A stretch of DNA of 64,000 nucleotides from Bradyrhizobium sp. CB3481 (GTDB lineage: Bacteria > Pseudomonadota > Alphaproteobacteria > Rhizobiales > Xanthobacteraceae): assembly GCF_029714305.1 (NCBI RefSeq), contig NZ_CP121647.1:3120501-3184500 (forward strand), given 5' to 3'. This document shows, in pieces, positions 43,567 through 52,539 of this stretch (the stretch's first letter is position 1; the number at the start of each line of letters is the position of its first letter). The notes beneath the pieces are model-generated. The model was given only the letters and a program-made list of their open reading frames with translations. It had not been told where the DNA came from and searched no databases. The position numbers were made by a program, and so were the translations under genes.

Positions 43567-44364
43567 TCAGCGTAGCGGTGTGTTCAGCCGCTCGCCGATC
43601 ACCTGGTAGAGCCGTGACGCGATCACGGCCAACAGCGTCGACGCAATCAGGAGCGTGGTGCCGAGCCACAGCAGGCTTGCGACCAGTCCGGCCAGGGTCC
43701 CCGGCGCCGCCCAGACCCAGGCCTTTAGCAGGGACACTCCGGCGAGACCGAGCAGCGCTACCGGAATGAACGGCAGGATCGTAACCGCAATGGCGTACCA
43801 GATCTGATTGCGTGTATCGCTGATCGCATTTTGCCAGCCGGCTCCCGGCGCATCGACAGCCATCGCCGGAAAAAGCACGAGAAGTTGCTGGAGCACAAGC
43901 CAGGCGACAGTGCTTGCAGTCCTCGAGATCCAAGGATCAAGGCCGGCAGGAGGTCGACCGACGTAATAGACAGGTCCCTTTGTCTCCGCGAGGGCGGCCA
44001 GAATGGCCGGAAAACTCGCCAGAACGACACACACCGCGAACCAGCCGAAGAACATTTGAAAGCGCGGGCTGGACGGTGTGAAATCATATCGGATTGGCTC
44101 CTCGCCGAGGAGCACAAAACGGTGCATCGCGAGGAAGAACGGCGTCAGCAGGAAGCAAAGTCCGACCAGGATTGCCAGCCGGATGGCTGCCCTGCCGAGT
44201 GGATCATACGTCAGCCGTATCGGCCCGACCGCCGCCACAACGCTTCCCACCGAAAGGATCAGAAAGGCAAACAGGGCAGGCCGCCAAGCCTTTCGCAGCA
44301 CATGGCACAAATCCCAGTAAGCCCAGAACAATGCGGTGATGATGGAGGGGCGGGGGCGATCCAT
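43567..44364 (-). CDS. Multi-pass membrane protein of unknown function
   Basis: Protein of 265 residues from ATG 44364 (MDRPRPSIITALFWAYWDL); an upstream TTG at 44382 is possible. It has about six hydrophobic segments, for example FAFLILSVGSVVAAVGPI, LAILVGLCFLLTPFFLAM, FFGWFAVCVVLASFPAILAA and LGTTLLIASTLLAVIAS. No catalytic motif is visible. Its neighbours are on the other strand and unrelated. It could be a general integral-membrane protein of rhizobia; I cannot assign a function. Confidence 0.65.
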   Translation of the reverse strand: MDRPRPSIITALFWAYWDLCHVLRKAWRPALFAFLILSVGSVVAAVGPIRLTYDPLGRAAIRLAILVGLCFLLTPFFLAMHRFVLLGEEPIRYDFTPSSPRFQMFFGWFAVCVVLASFPAILAALAETKGPVYYVGRPPAGLDPWISRTASTVAWLVLQQLLVLFPAMAVDAPGAGWQNAISDTRNQIWYAIAVTILPFIPVALLGLAGVSLLKAWVWAAPGTLAGLVASLLWLGTTLLIASTLLAVIASRLYQVIGERLNTPLR

Positions 44365-44498
44365 GCGGGACTCTTGCGGCAACGGCCGGCATCATTATCC
44401 GGGCGCAACCTTAAGGAGATGCTCGCAGGCATCGTTAACACTGCATGAGAGTCGCGCGAAAAATCCGATCCGCTCGCGATGACGTGGAGAGGGCAGGC

Positions 44499-44518
44499 CT
44501 GCATCCTTCGGGATGCAG
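44499..44518. other. Perfect hairpin with TTCG loop in a 430-bp non-coding region
   Basis: CTGCATCC-TTCG-GGATGCAG, an eight-pair stem with a UUCG tetraloop when transcribed; a further nearby hairpin (CAAG-GACG-CTTG) sits inside an outer CCTGCA/TGCAGG pairing. The whole 44383-44792 gap between the membrane protein and tetR has no convincing gene. A structured RNA leader or small RNA is possible, but not shown. Confidence 0.35.
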
Positions 44519-44792
44519 CGCAAGGACGCTTGCAGGATGAGTGTGGGATCCTCATGGAGCTCGGCAATGTCGCGCGTCTCCAAACCACGAGGCTGCTGCG
44601 ATCGCCCGCGCGTACAAGCGCATCGCGCCTTCCGGCGACAATAATGGACAGGCCGCCGCAGTAGGGCGGAGACCCCGCATATGTGGGATGTCGGAGCCGA
44701 CGGGAGCCGCGCCAAAATCACCCCACGCGGCGACCGGACCCAATGGCCGGTCACGCCCATGTGAAAGCCCGCGCTGTGCTTGAAGTTGACAA

Positions 44793-44810
44793 TGACTGAC
44801 CAGTCAGTCA
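44793..44810. promoter_or_regulatory. Probable TetR operator, perfect 8-2-8 inverted repeat
   Basis: TGACTGAC-CA-GTCAGTCA ends 10 bp before the tetR start at 44821. TTGACA at 44786-44791 overlaps its edge and could be the -35 element, with TAAATT (44811-44816) as a -10 at a slightly long spacing. A TetR dimer bound here would block the promoter of the whole efflux operon, that is, autorepression relieved by a ligand. Confidence 0.75.
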
Positions 44811-44820
44811 TAAATTCCAC

Positions 44821-45534
44821 ATGACAAAGGAAGCCACCAGAAGCGTGCGAAAATCAGCTGCAAAACCCGCCGGCCGCCGAGCCAGGATGAGCGCGCCGGC
44901 TGTGTTGAACCCGCACCCGAAGCCCGCCTCCAACCGCGCCGAACGGGCTGCCGAGCGGCGCGGGGCGATCATCGAGGCGGCGATGGACGAGTTCATCGCC
45001 CGCGGCTTTGCGGCGACGCGGATCGACGACATCGCAAGGCGCGCCGGCGTCGCCAAGGGCACGATCTACCTGCACTTCAAGGACAAGGAATCGATGTTCG
45101 AGGAACTGATCCGCACCGCCATCGTTCCGATGATCAGCCGTCTCTGGGCGACGCCGCCCAAGCCAGATGCATCCGTGCGCGACCTGATGGAGGGGTTTGC
45201 CCGCACCTTCATCGAGGAGGTGGCGACCACACGGCGCGGCGATCTCGTGCGGCTGATCGTGGCCGAGGGGCCGCGATTTCCTGAGGTGGCCGACTTCTAT
45301 TACCGCGAAGTGGTGTCGCGGGGGCTCGCCGGCATGCGCGCCCTGATCGAGCTCGGCATTGCGCGCGGCGAGATCCGGCACAGCAACCTCGTGCAGTTTC
45401 CACAGATCGTGGTCGCGCCGGCGCTGATCGCGGTGATCTGGCAGAGCCTTTTTGCGCGGCACGCGCCGCTCGACGCGATCGCGATGTTCCGTGTTCATCT
45501 CGATTTGATTTTTGGCGAACGGAGAGCGGCATGA
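44821..45534 (+). CDS. TetR/AcrR family regulator of the adjacent efflux operon
   Basis: Protein of 237 residues with a basic, Pro-rich N-terminal extension (about 35 residues) before the TetR helix-turn-helix, which reads AAMDEFIARGFAATRIDDIA, GVAKGTIYLHFKDKESMFEE. The C-terminal half is a TetR_C domain that would bind an inducer. The start lies close to a palindromic operator. Its stop overlaps the HlyD-like start by ATGA, so it is co-translated with the transport genes. The arrangement is like CecR (YbiH)-YbhGFSR of E. coli, which governs a drug exporter. Confidence 0.92.
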   Translation: MTKEATRSVRKSAAKPAGRRARMSAPAVLNPHPKPASNRAERAAERRGAIIEAAMDEFIARGFAATRIDDIARRAGVAKGTIYLHFKDKESMFEELIRTAIVPMISRLWATPPKPDASVRDLMEGFARTFIEEVATTRRGDLVRLIVAEGPRFPEVADFYYREVVSRGLAGMRALIELGIARGEIRHSNLVQFPQIVVAPALIAVIWQSLFARHAPLDAIAMFRVHLDLIFGERRAA

Positions 45535-46316
45535 TTGCGTCGCGGACGATAACGATCCTGGCCGCGCTGACGCTCGCCGCCACGCTTGCGGGCTGCAAGG
45601 AGCGCAGGGATCCGGGCTTTCAGGGCTGGGTGGAAGCCGACATGATCTTTGTCAGCCCGGACGAGAGCGGCCGTGTCATCAAGCTCAATGTGCGCGAGGG
45701 TGACGAGGTCAAGCCCGGCGACCATCTCTATTCCGTCGATGACGATCTGCAGCAGGCGGACCTCAACCAGAACAAGGCGACGCTCTCCAATGCGCAGCAG
45801 ACGTTTGATCGCGCGGCCTCGCTGAGCAAGACCGGATCGGGCACGCAAGCCAATTTGGATTCCGCAACCTCGGCGTTGCGCGTGGCGGAAGCCCGCGTCA
45901 ACACCTCGCAAACTCGCCTTGCGCGGCGCAGCGGTTTCGCGCCGGTCGGCGGCACGGTCCAGCAGATCTATTTCCGCGAAGGCGAGATGGTCCCGGCGCA
46001 GCGGCCGGTGCTGTCGATCATGCCGCCCGGCAACATGAAGATCCGCTTCTTCGTGCCGGAGACCGAATTGCCGAAGCTTGCGATCGGCGACGAGGTGAGG
46101 GTGACTTGCGACAATTGCGCGGCCGATCTCACCGCCAAGATCTACTTCATCGCGACGACGGCGGAATATACCCCGCCGGTCATCTACAGCCTCGATGAAC
46201 GCAACAAGCTGGTCTACTTGATCCAGGCGCGGCCGAGCCGGCCCGATGTGTTGCGTGTCGGCCAGCCGATCAGCGTGTTCCTCAATCCAAGGACGCCGGT
46301 GGCGAACAAGCGATGA
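45531..46316 (+). CDS. HlyD-family membrane fusion lipoprotein of an ABC exporter
   Basis: Protein of 261 residues. The signal peptide ends in a lipobox (LAATLAGC), so Cys21 should be lipidated. Periplasmic adaptor features follow: a lipoyl-like hairpin (GRVIKLNVREGDEVKPGDHL), a coiled-coil region (QNKATLSNAQQTFDRAASLS) and a beta-barrel (IRFFVPETELPKLAIGDEV). It resembles YbhG but is shorter. It would connect the ABC exporter to an outer-membrane channel that is not encoded nearby. Overlaps the genes on both sides by ATGA. Confidence 0.9.
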   Translation: MIASRTITILAALTLAATLAGCKERRDPGFQGWVEADMIFVSPDESGRVIKLNVREGDEVKPGDHLYSVDDDLQQADLNQNKATLSNAQQTFDRAASLSKTGSGTQANLDSATSALRVAEARVNTSQTRLARRSGFAPVGGTVQQIYFREGEMVPAQRPVLSIMPPGNMKIRFFVPETELPKLAIGDEVRVTCDNCAADLTAKIYFIATTAEYTPPVIYSLDERNKLVYLIQARPSRPDVLRVGQPISVFLNPRTPVANKR

Positions 46317-47257
46317 ATGCAGCGCCCGCATCAGCCCCCGATATCGCCATCAACGTTGAAGGTCTTTCAAAATCCTTCGGCGGCCGCGAGGTCGTGCACG
46401 ACCTTTCGATGCAGGTGAAGCGCGGCTCGATCTACGGCTTCCTCGGCCCCAACGGCTCCGGCAAGACCACGACGATCCGCATGCTGTGCGGGCTGCTGAC
46501 GCCTGACGCCGGCGAGGGCACCTGCCTCGGCTACGACATCCGCCGCGACGCCGACAAGATCAAGCGCCTGGTCGGCTACATGACGCAGCGCTTCAGCCTT
46601 TATCAGGATCTCTCGGTGCGAGAAAACCTCGAATTCGTTGCGCGGCTCTACGGCCTGCGCGACGCGCGCGGCGCAGCAGGCGATATGATCCGCCGCATCG
46701 GCCTGAGCGGTCGCGAGGAGCAGCTTGCCGGCGAGCTTTCGGGCGGCTGGAAGCAGCGGCTGGCGCTCGGCGCCTGCACGCTGCCCAATCCGCAATTGCT
46801 GCTGCTCGACGAGCCGACTGCCGGCGTCGACCCCAAGGCGCGGCGCGACTTCTGGAACGAGATCCACGCGCTCGCCGCCGAAGGGCTGACGGTGCTGGTC
46901 TCCACCCACTACATGGACGAGGCCGAGCGCTGCCATGAGATCGCTTATATCGCCTATGGCCACCTCCTGGCGCATGGTACGGTCGACGAGGTGATCGCCA
47001 AATCGGCGCTCTCGACCTGGACGGTCTCCGGCGATGAGCTCAACGGGCTTGCTTCCGAGCTCACCGGCAAGCCCGGCGTCGACATGGTGGCGCCGTTCGG
47101 CACCAGCCTGCACGTTTCGGGCCGCGACAAGGTCGCGCTTGAGGCTACGATCGCGCCTTATCGCGACAACAAGGGATGGCACTGGCAGGATAGCGAGCCG
47201 TCGCTGGAAGATGTGTTCATCGACCTCATGAACCGCTCGAAGGACAATTTCCAATGA
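46313..47257 (+). CDS. ABC exporter ATP-binding protein (YbhF-half/CcmA-like)
   Basis: Protein of 314 residues. Walker A is GPNGSGKTT, Q-loop YMTQRFSLYQDLSVRENLEF, signature LSGGWKQRLALGA (Trp instead of the usual Gln), Walker B LLLLDEPTAGVDPKARRDFW, then STHYMDEAERCHEIAYI. The C-terminal part ends with SLEDVFIDLMNR, typical of ABC-2 drug exporters. Unlike E. coli YbhF, which has two fused ATPase domains, this is a single domain and would act as a dimer. Coupled by ATGA on both sides. Confidence 0.93.
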   Translation: MNAAPASAPDIAINVEGLSKSFGGREVVHDLSMQVKRGSIYGFLGPNGSGKTTTIRMLCGLLTPDAGEGTCLGYDIRRDADKIKRLVGYMTQRFSLYQDLSVRENLEFVARLYGLRDARGAAGDMIRRIGLSGREEQLAGELSGGWKQRLALGACTLPNPQLLLLDEPTAGVDPKARRDFWNEIHALAAEGLTVLVSTHYMDEAERCHEIAYIAYGHLLAHGTVDEVIAKSALSTWTVSGDELNGLASELTGKPGVDMVAPFGTSLHVSGRDKVALEATIAPYRDNKGWHWQDSEPSLEDVFIDLMNRSKDNFQ

Positions 47258-48417
47258 GTGCGACCGACGCTGTTTCCGCCGGCGAGGCAAGGGAACCGGC
47301 CTTCGGTTTCTGGCGGCGCAGCTACGCGATGCTGGTCAAGGAGTTCATCCAGCTTCGCCGCGACCGCGTCTCTTTTGCGATGATCGTGATGATCCCGGTC
47401 ATGCAATTGCTGTTGTTCGGCTACGCCATCAACACCACGCCGCGCCATCTGCCGACGGCGGTCTTGATCCAGGAGGACAGCGATCTGGCGCGCTCGGTGC
47501 TGAAGGCGCTGGAGAATACCAGCTACTTCCGCTTCACCCGCGAGGTGCACAGCGTCGCCGAGTTCGACGAGCTCCTGCAGTCCGGCAAGGTGCTGTTCGG
47601 AGTCGAAATCCCGCGCGGCTTCGAGCGGGCGGTGCGGCGCGGCGACAAGCCGGCGCTGCTGGTCGCGGCGGATGCGACCGATCCCGTCGCCGCCAGCGCG
47701 GCGCTCGGATCGCTCGGCGTCCTGGTGCAGACCGCGCTCGCCCATGACCTTCACATCGGCGATCCGCCCGCGATGCCGTTCGAGATCCGGGCGCATGCCC
47801 GCTACAACCCGGCCGCCGAATCCCGGCTCAACATCGTGCCGGGCCTGGTCGGCACCATCCTGACCATGACCATGCTGATCTTCACCGCGCTGTCGGTGAC
47901 GCGCGAAATCGAGCGCGGCACCATGGAGAGCCTGCTGTCGATGCCGATCAAGCCGGTCGAGGTGATGTTCGGCAAAATCATCCCCTACGTGATCGTCGGC
48001 TTCATCCAGGCCTCATTGATCGTCAGCATCGGGGTGCTGTTGTTCGGCGTTCCGATTCTCGGCAGCGTGGTGCTGCTGGCGCTGCTGACGACGCTATTTA
48101 TCACCACCAACCTGTCGATCGGCTACACCTTCTCCACCATCGTGCAGAACCAGTTGCAGGCGATGCAGATGTCGATGATGTTCTTCCTGCCCAGCATCTT
48201 GTTGTCCGGCTTCATGTTTCCGTTCGCGGGAATGCCGGTCTGGGCGCAGTATCTCGGCGAAGCGCTGCCGCTGACCCATTACATCCGCATCGTCCGCGCC
48301 ATCATGCTGAAGGGCGCCGTCCCGTCCAACCTGCAATACGACACGATTGCACTGATTGTACTGATGCTGGTGGCGATGACGATCGCCGTGACACGCTTCC
48401 GTCGCACGCTGGATTGA
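47254..48417 (+). CDS. ABC-2 type exporter permease (YbhS/YbhR-like)
   Basis: Inner-membrane protein of 387 residues with one helix near residues 45-63 (VSFAMIVMIPVMQLLLFGYA), a large periplasmic domain (about 64-195) and five helices in the C-terminal half (GLVGTILTMTMLIFTALSVT, FMFPFAGMPVWAQYLGEALP). The ERGTMESLLSMPIKPVE loop is the ABC-2 coupling motif. It is a single permease, so a homodimer is likely. It ends the four-gene efflux operon; exported substrate is unknown. Confidence 0.93.
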   Translation: MSATDAVSAGEAREPAFGFWRRSYAMLVKEFIQLRRDRVSFAMIVMIPVMQLLLFGYAINTTPRHLPTAVLIQEDSDLARSVLKALENTSYFRFTREVHSVAEFDELLQSGKVLFGVEIPRGFERAVRRGDKPALLVAADATDPVAASAALGSLGVLVQTALAHDLHIGDPPAMPFEIRAHARYNPAAESRLNIVPGLVGTILTMTMLIFTALSVTREIERGTMESLLSMPIKPVEVMFGKIIPYVIVGFIQASLIVSIGVLLFGVPILGSVVLLALLTTLFITTNLSIGYTFSTIVQNQLQAMQMSMMFFLPSILLSGFMFPFAGMPVWAQYLGEALPLTHYIRIVRAIMLKGAVPSNLQYDTIALIVLMLVAMTIAVTRFRRTLD

Positions 48418-48459
48418 GGTTATAAAGACTCGCGGCGCAAGCACGGCGGCGATTTTACC

Positions 48460-48543
48460 CGTCACTGCGAGGAGCGAAGCGACGAAGCAATCCATCTATC
48501 CACGAGGAGAGACATGGATTGCTTCGCTCCGCTCGCAATGACG
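48460..48543. repeat. REP-like palindrome (TGCGAGGAGCGAAGCGACG family)
   Basis: CGTCACTGCGAGGAGCGAAG and GCTCCGCTCGCAATGACG are the ends of the same element type seen at 28740-28823. It lies between the efflux permease and the cyclase gene and may serve as a transcript end. Confidence 0.75.
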
Positions 48544-48587
48544 GTTGAAACTTCATCGTGAGAGATTGAAGGCCGGCAGGTGAGGTG

Positions 48588-49895
48588 ATGACGGGGTTCC
48601 GGGGCAAGAAGACAAAAGACCAAGACACCGGAGTGTCGGCCGACTTCCAGCGGGCGCTGACGCAGGAAGTGATGGCGACCGAGCTGCTCCGCATCAAGGC
48701 GCTGATCGGAACGACCGTTCTGTTGTCCGCGATCCTCTGGACCGTCTACTTCTTTGCGCCCGAGAAGATGAGCCAGGTCTGGCACGGCAATCTCAAGCCG
48801 CACTATCTTTATTCGGTGATGGTGCCCTTCGTCCTGTTCGAGCTTTGGGTGCACGGGGCGATCACCAGGCATATGCGCGAGGGCCGCGACCTGCCGCTGT
48901 TCCGGCGCTATCTCGGTGCGCTGATCGAGACGTCGATGCCGACGGCCGCGCTGGCGCTTCATATCAACAGCATGGGATCGGTGGCCGCGCTCGGCTTCGT
49001 GGTCCCGATGACCTATTTCATCTTCATCATCCTCTCGACGCTACGGCTGGACTTCTGGCTCTCCACCTTCACCGGCTTCGTCGCGGCGGCGGAGCTGCTG
49101 GCGATGGCGATCTTCTATCACCCGGACCCCAGCCAGGATACCAGCGTCCTCTATCACGCTGCACGCAGCATGATCTTGTTGATCTGCGGTGTGCTCGCGG
49201 GCGCCGTCGGGCACCAGTTGCGGCGCCAGTTCGAGAAGAGCATCATGGCGGCGACCGCGCGCGACCGCATCACCAATCTGTTCGGCCAGCACGTCTCGCC
49301 GCAGGTGGTCGAGCGCCTGATGGCCGAGGGCACCAAAACCGATAGCGACATCCGCCGCGTCGCCGTGATGTTCGTCGACTTCCGCAGCTTCACGGCGGGC
49401 GCGCGCACCCGCACGCCGCAGGAAGTGGTTGATCGACTCGACGGCGCCTTTGCCATCCTGGTCGATATCCTCGACCGCCATGGCGGCATCGTGAACAAGT
49501 TTCTCGGCGACGGATTTTTGGCACTGTTCGGCGCTCCGCTGGAGGCGCCGGAGCCCGCGCACCGGGCCGTGGCTGCCGCGCGCGAAATGCTGGAAGCCAA
49601 TGCGCGGGTCAACGAGGCGACGAGCTGGCCGCTGCGCATCGGCATCGGCATACACCTCGGCGAAGTCGTCGCCGGCAGCATCGGCTCGCCCAGGCGAAAG
49701 GAATACACCGTGATCGGCGACACCGTGAATTTCGCCTCGCGGCTTGAGGCACTCAACAAGGACTTCAATTCGCAATTTCTGATCTCGGAGGCGGTGCACG
49801 ATGCGCTCGGCGACGCCTGCAGAGATGCCGTCTCGCTCGGCGAGGTCGAGGTCAGGGGCTATGAGCGGCCGATGGCCGTGTGGCGGCTGGGATAA
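48588..49895 (+). CDS. Membrane-bound class III adenylate cyclase
   Basis: Protein of 435 residues from ATG 48588, with AGGTGAGG just upstream. About six membrane helices fill residues 40-215 (LLSAILWTVYFFAP, FVVPMTYFIFIILSTLR), followed by a short linker (RQFEKSIMAATARDRIT) and a class III cyclase domain (about 255-430). Metal Asp are in VMFVDFRSFT and KFLGDGFLALFG; the adenine-specifying Lys is present (IVNKFLGDG); the transition-state residues lie in VIGDTVNFASRLE. It is therefore predicted to make cAMP in response to a membrane or ligand signal. No relation to the neighbouring genes is evident. Confidence 0.92.
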   Translation: MTGFRGKKTKDQDTGVSADFQRALTQEVMATELLRIKALIGTTVLLSAILWTVYFFAPEKMSQVWHGNLKPHYLYSVMVPFVLFELWVHGAITRHMREGRDLPLFRRYLGALIETSMPTAALALHINSMGSVAALGFVVPMTYFIFIILSTLRLDFWLSTFTGFVAAAELLAMAIFYHPDPSQDTSVLYHAARSMILLICGVLAGAVGHQLRRQFEKSIMAATARDRITNLFGQHVSPQVVERLMAEGTKTDSDIRRVAVMFVDFRSFTAGARTRTPQEVVDRLDGAFAILVDILDRHGGIVNKFLGDGFLALFGAPLEAPEPAHRAVAAAREMLEANARVNEATSWPLRIGIGIHLGEVVAGSIGSPRRKEYTVIGDTVNFASRLEALNKDFNSQFLISEAVHDALGDACRDAVSLGEVEVRGYERPMAVWRLG

Positions 49896-49907
49896 GGGAG
49901 TAGCGAG

Positions 49908-50822
49908 ATGCAACGGCGTTATATCACCGTCGACGTTTTCACCGACCGTGCCTTCGGCGGCAATCCGCTCGCCGTGGTGCTCGACGCCGGCGGGCTGTCG
50001 ACCGAACAGATGCAGGCGATCGCGCGAGAATTCAATTATTCGGAAACGACCTTTGTGCTGCCGCCGCGCGATACCGCGCACGACGCGCAGGTCCGCATCT
50101 TCACCGTGAACCGCGAAATACCCTTTGCCGGTCATCCAAATGTTGGCACCGCCTTCGTGCTGGCGACACTGGCTGCAAAGCCGCCGGCGCGGCTCCTGTT
50201 CGAGGAGGAGGCCGGCCTGGTGCCGGTCGAGATCGCGACCGAGCAAGGCAGGGTCGCCAGCACCGAGTTCACGGCGCCGCAGCCGTTGAAGCGGATGTCG
50301 CATGTCAGCACTGACGAGGCTGCGGCTCTGCTTTCATTATCGGCGAGCGATGTGAAGATCGACCGGCACCCGCCGCAGGTCATCTCCGTGGGGCTATCCT
50401 TTATCGCGGTCGAACTTGCCTCGCGCGAAGCGCTACGCCGGGCGAAGCCGAATGCTGCGGCGTTCGAGAAGACGTTTCCGTGCGACGGCAGCGACGCCGT
50501 CTACTTCTATACGCGCGACGTAACGTCGGGCGAAAAGCCCTGCGACTTGCAGGCGCGCATGTTCCATCCCGGCTCGAGCGGCCTGTCGGAAGACCCTGCC
50601 ACCGGAAGCGCGACGGCGGCGGCCGCGGCGCTGCTCGCCGATCTCGACGATACCAGGGACGGCGAACTGAAATTGAAGATCGGGCAGGGCGTCGACATGG
50701 GCCGGCCAAGCCTGCTGCTGACCCGCGTCCGCAAGCAGGGCGGAAAGGTCGCTTCCATTCATGTCGGCGGCGCCTGCGTGAAGATGATGGAGGGAACGTT
50801 CCACCTTGAGGGGAAGGGGTGA
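49908..50822 (+). CDS. PhzF family isomerase/epimerase-like protein
   Basis: Cytosolic protein of 304 residues with the two-domain PhzF fold: YITVDVFTDRAFGGNPLAVV, the catalytic Glu46 in FNYSETTFVLPP, RIFTVNREIPFAGHPNVGTA and, in the second half, GLSEDPATGSATAAAAALL and the phosphate-binding-like IGQGVDMGRPS. Phenazine genes are absent, so this is one of the many PhzF homologues of unknown substrate. ATG 49908 follows GGGAGTAGCG, 12 bp after the cyclase stop. Confidence 0.9.
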   Translation: MQRRYITVDVFTDRAFGGNPLAVVLDAGGLSTEQMQAIAREFNYSETTFVLPPRDTAHDAQVRIFTVNREIPFAGHPNVGTAFVLATLAAKPPARLLFEEEAGLVPVEIATEQGRVASTEFTAPQPLKRMSHVSTDEAAALLSLSASDVKIDRHPPQVISVGLSFIAVELASREALRRAKPNAAAFEKTFPCDGSDAVYFYTRDVTSGEKPCDLQARMFHPGSSGLSEDPATGSATAAAAALLADLDDTRDGELKLKIGQGVDMGRPSLLLTRVRKQGGKVASIHVGGACVKMMEGTFHLEGKG

Positions 50823-50848
50823 GAGTCGGGTGTTGCCGCAAACACAAC

Positions 50849-50939
50849 CGTCATGCCCGGGCTTGACCCGGGCATCCACGCCTTCCTCGCTATGCGGCTG
50901 CAAAGACGTGGATGGCCGGGACAAGCCCGGCCATGACGG
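50849..50939. repeat. Palindromic intergenic repeat (CCGGGCTTGACCCGG family)
   Basis: CGTCATGCCCGGGCTTGACC and GGGACAAGCCCGGCCATGACG-like ends with CATCCACG/CGTGGATG inner arms; nearly the same as 24500-24585. It lies between the convergent PhzF-like and DUF488 genes. Confidence 0.72.
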
Positions 50940-50947
50940 AGAGACGC

Positions 50948-51424
50948 TCACACCTGCGGCGCGACCAGGTTCTCCACCTTCACGCCATCGCGCTCCTCGA
51001 TAATCTCCGCGATCCAATGCCGGTGGCAATGGGTGTGGTCGCGCTCATAGCAGAGAATGCAGACCGGCCCCGCCTGCTTAACGAGCGCGGACAGCTCGTC
51101 GAGCTCCTCCTTGGCCTGCGCCGTCTTCAGATGCTTGGAATAGATCCGGTGCAGCACATCGAACTTGCCGCTGCGCGCGGCCTCGCGGCCCTCCTTCGGC
51201 GTGCCCAGCCCCTTCAGATGCAGGTAGGCGATGCCGCGCTCATCGAGCCCTGCAGCCAGTTGATTCTTGGAAAAGCCCGGCCGCCGCGAAGAGGCCACGG
51301 CGCGCACGTCGACCAAAAGCTTGACGCCGGCCTGTTCCAATTCGTCGAGCACGGCCTTGGCCGGCGTCTGCTCATAACCGATCGTGAAGAGGCGTTTGGT
51401 CCTGCGGGCCATATCGATATCCAC
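50948..51424 (-). CDS. DUF488 family protein
   Basis: Protein of 158 residues (or 154 from the in-frame ATG at 51412). The DUF488 pattern is clear: LFTIGYEQTPAKAVLDELEQ, LLVDVRAVASSRRPGFSKNQ, YLHLKGLGTPKEGRE, and the Cys/His-rich VCILCYERDHTHCHRHWIAE, which could bind a metal or act in a thiol or nucleic-acid role. The function of the family is unknown. Confidence 0.85.
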   Translation of the reverse strand: MDIDMARRTKRLFTIGYEQTPAKAVLDELEQAGVKLLVDVRAVASSRRPGFSKNQLAAGLDERGIAYLHLKGLGTPKEGREAARSGKFDVLHRIYSKHLKTAQAKEELDELSALVKQAGPVCILCYERDHTHCHRHWIAEIIEERDGVKVENLVAPQV

Positions 51425-51552
51425 GGCGCTGATCTCCTGCCAAGCTAGGGTCGCGCGAAGAGGATTGCCATATCACGCGTTGCCGCCGGATGCGCCATAT
51501 CGCATAGTCCCCTTAAAGAGCCTGCGAAAAGGCTCATCTGCGGGGGAATACA

Positions 51553-52524
51553 ATGAACCGATTTGGCCGGATGCTCACACCGCTGCTCGCACTGCTCGTT
51601 TGCGGCGCTGCAACAGCGCAGGCGCAATCCAGCTATCCTGATCGTCCAGTAAAGATCATCGTCCCGATCGGTCCCGGTGGCAGCTACGACCTGGTCGGGC
51701 GGCAGCTTGCGGATGCGCTATCCAAGCGGATGGGGCAGGCCTTTGTGCTCGAGAACAAGCCGGGCGCCGGCACCGTCGTCGGCACGCAGGCGGCTGCTAC
51801 GGCCGAGCCGGACGGCTACACGCTGGTGGTCGGCGGCCTCTCCAACATGGCGTTCAACTCGGCGCTCTATTCCAAGCTCGGCTACGATCCGCGCAAGGAT
51901 TTTGTCCCGGTCGCGCTGATCTACAAGTTCGGCTACGTCATGGTCGCTCGCAAGGATCTGCCGCATGCGAGGCTGCCGGACATCGTCGCGGCGGCAAAAG
52001 CCAATCCGGGCTCGATCTCGGTCGCGACGGCCGGCGTCGGCACCGGCCAGCATCTGGTGGCGGCGGCGTTCATGAAGGCGGCCGGCGTGAAGTTTCAGGA
52101 GATACCCTACAAGGGCTCGCCGCCGGCCTTCACCGACCTGCTCGCCGGCCGCATCGACCTGTTTTTCGATTCCAATTCCGCCGGGCTGCCTTACGTGCAA
52201 TCGGGGCAGGCCAAGGGCATCGCGGTGCTGTCGTCAAAACGGAGTCCGCTGGCGCCTGATGTGCCGACGATGTCGGAAGCCGGCGTCTCCGGCCTCGACG
52301 TCGATTCCTGGCTCGGCATCTTTGCGCCTGCCAAGACGCCGCCGGAGACAATCGCAAAACTACGCCGCGAAATCCGCGCCACGCTGCCCGAACTCAAGGA
52401 GCGCTTTGAGAAGAGCGGCGGGGAGGTATGGGACCTCGCCGACGACAAGCTCGATGCCTTCGTCGCCTCCGAATACGAGAACTGGACCAGGCTGATCCGC
52501 GAAGCCGGCATAAGGCTGGATTGA
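51553..52524 (+). CDS. Bug/TctC family periplasmic solute-binding protein
   Basis: Protein of 323 residues with a signal peptide (MLTPLLALLVCGAATAQAQ). The mature protein has the Bug pattern: YPDRPVKIIVPIGPGGSYDL, VLENKPGAGTVVGTQAAATA, PDGYTLVVGGLSNMAFNSAL, and IPYKGSPPAFTDLLAGRIDL. Such proteins bind carboxylates for tripartite tricarboxylate transporters or act as stand-alone sensors. No tctA/tctB genes are adjacent. GGGGGAATAC lies upstream of the ATG, after a hairpin (GAGCCT-n6-AGGCTC) in the leader. Confidence 0.9.
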   Translation: MNRFGRMLTPLLALLVCGAATAQAQSSYPDRPVKIIVPIGPGGSYDLVGRQLADALSKRMGQAFVLENKPGAGTVVGTQAAATAEPDGYTLVVGGLSNMAFNSALYSKLGYDPRKDFVPVALIYKFGYVMVARKDLPHARLPDIVAAAKANPGSISVATAGVGTGQHLVAAAFMKAAGVKFQEIPYKGSPPAFTDLLAGRIDLFFDSNSAGLPYVQSGQAKGIAVLSSKRSPLAPDVPTMSEAGVSGLDVDSWLGIFAPAKTPPETIAKLRREIRATLPELKERFEKSGGEVWDLADDKLDAFVASEYENWTRLIREAGIRLD

Positions 52525-52539
52525 CGCGCCAAGGTGGCC

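Noticed and set aside
49908..50822. PhzF-like gene as evidence for phenazine production
   Set aside because: No other phz genes are present and PhzF homologues occur widely in genomes without phenazines.
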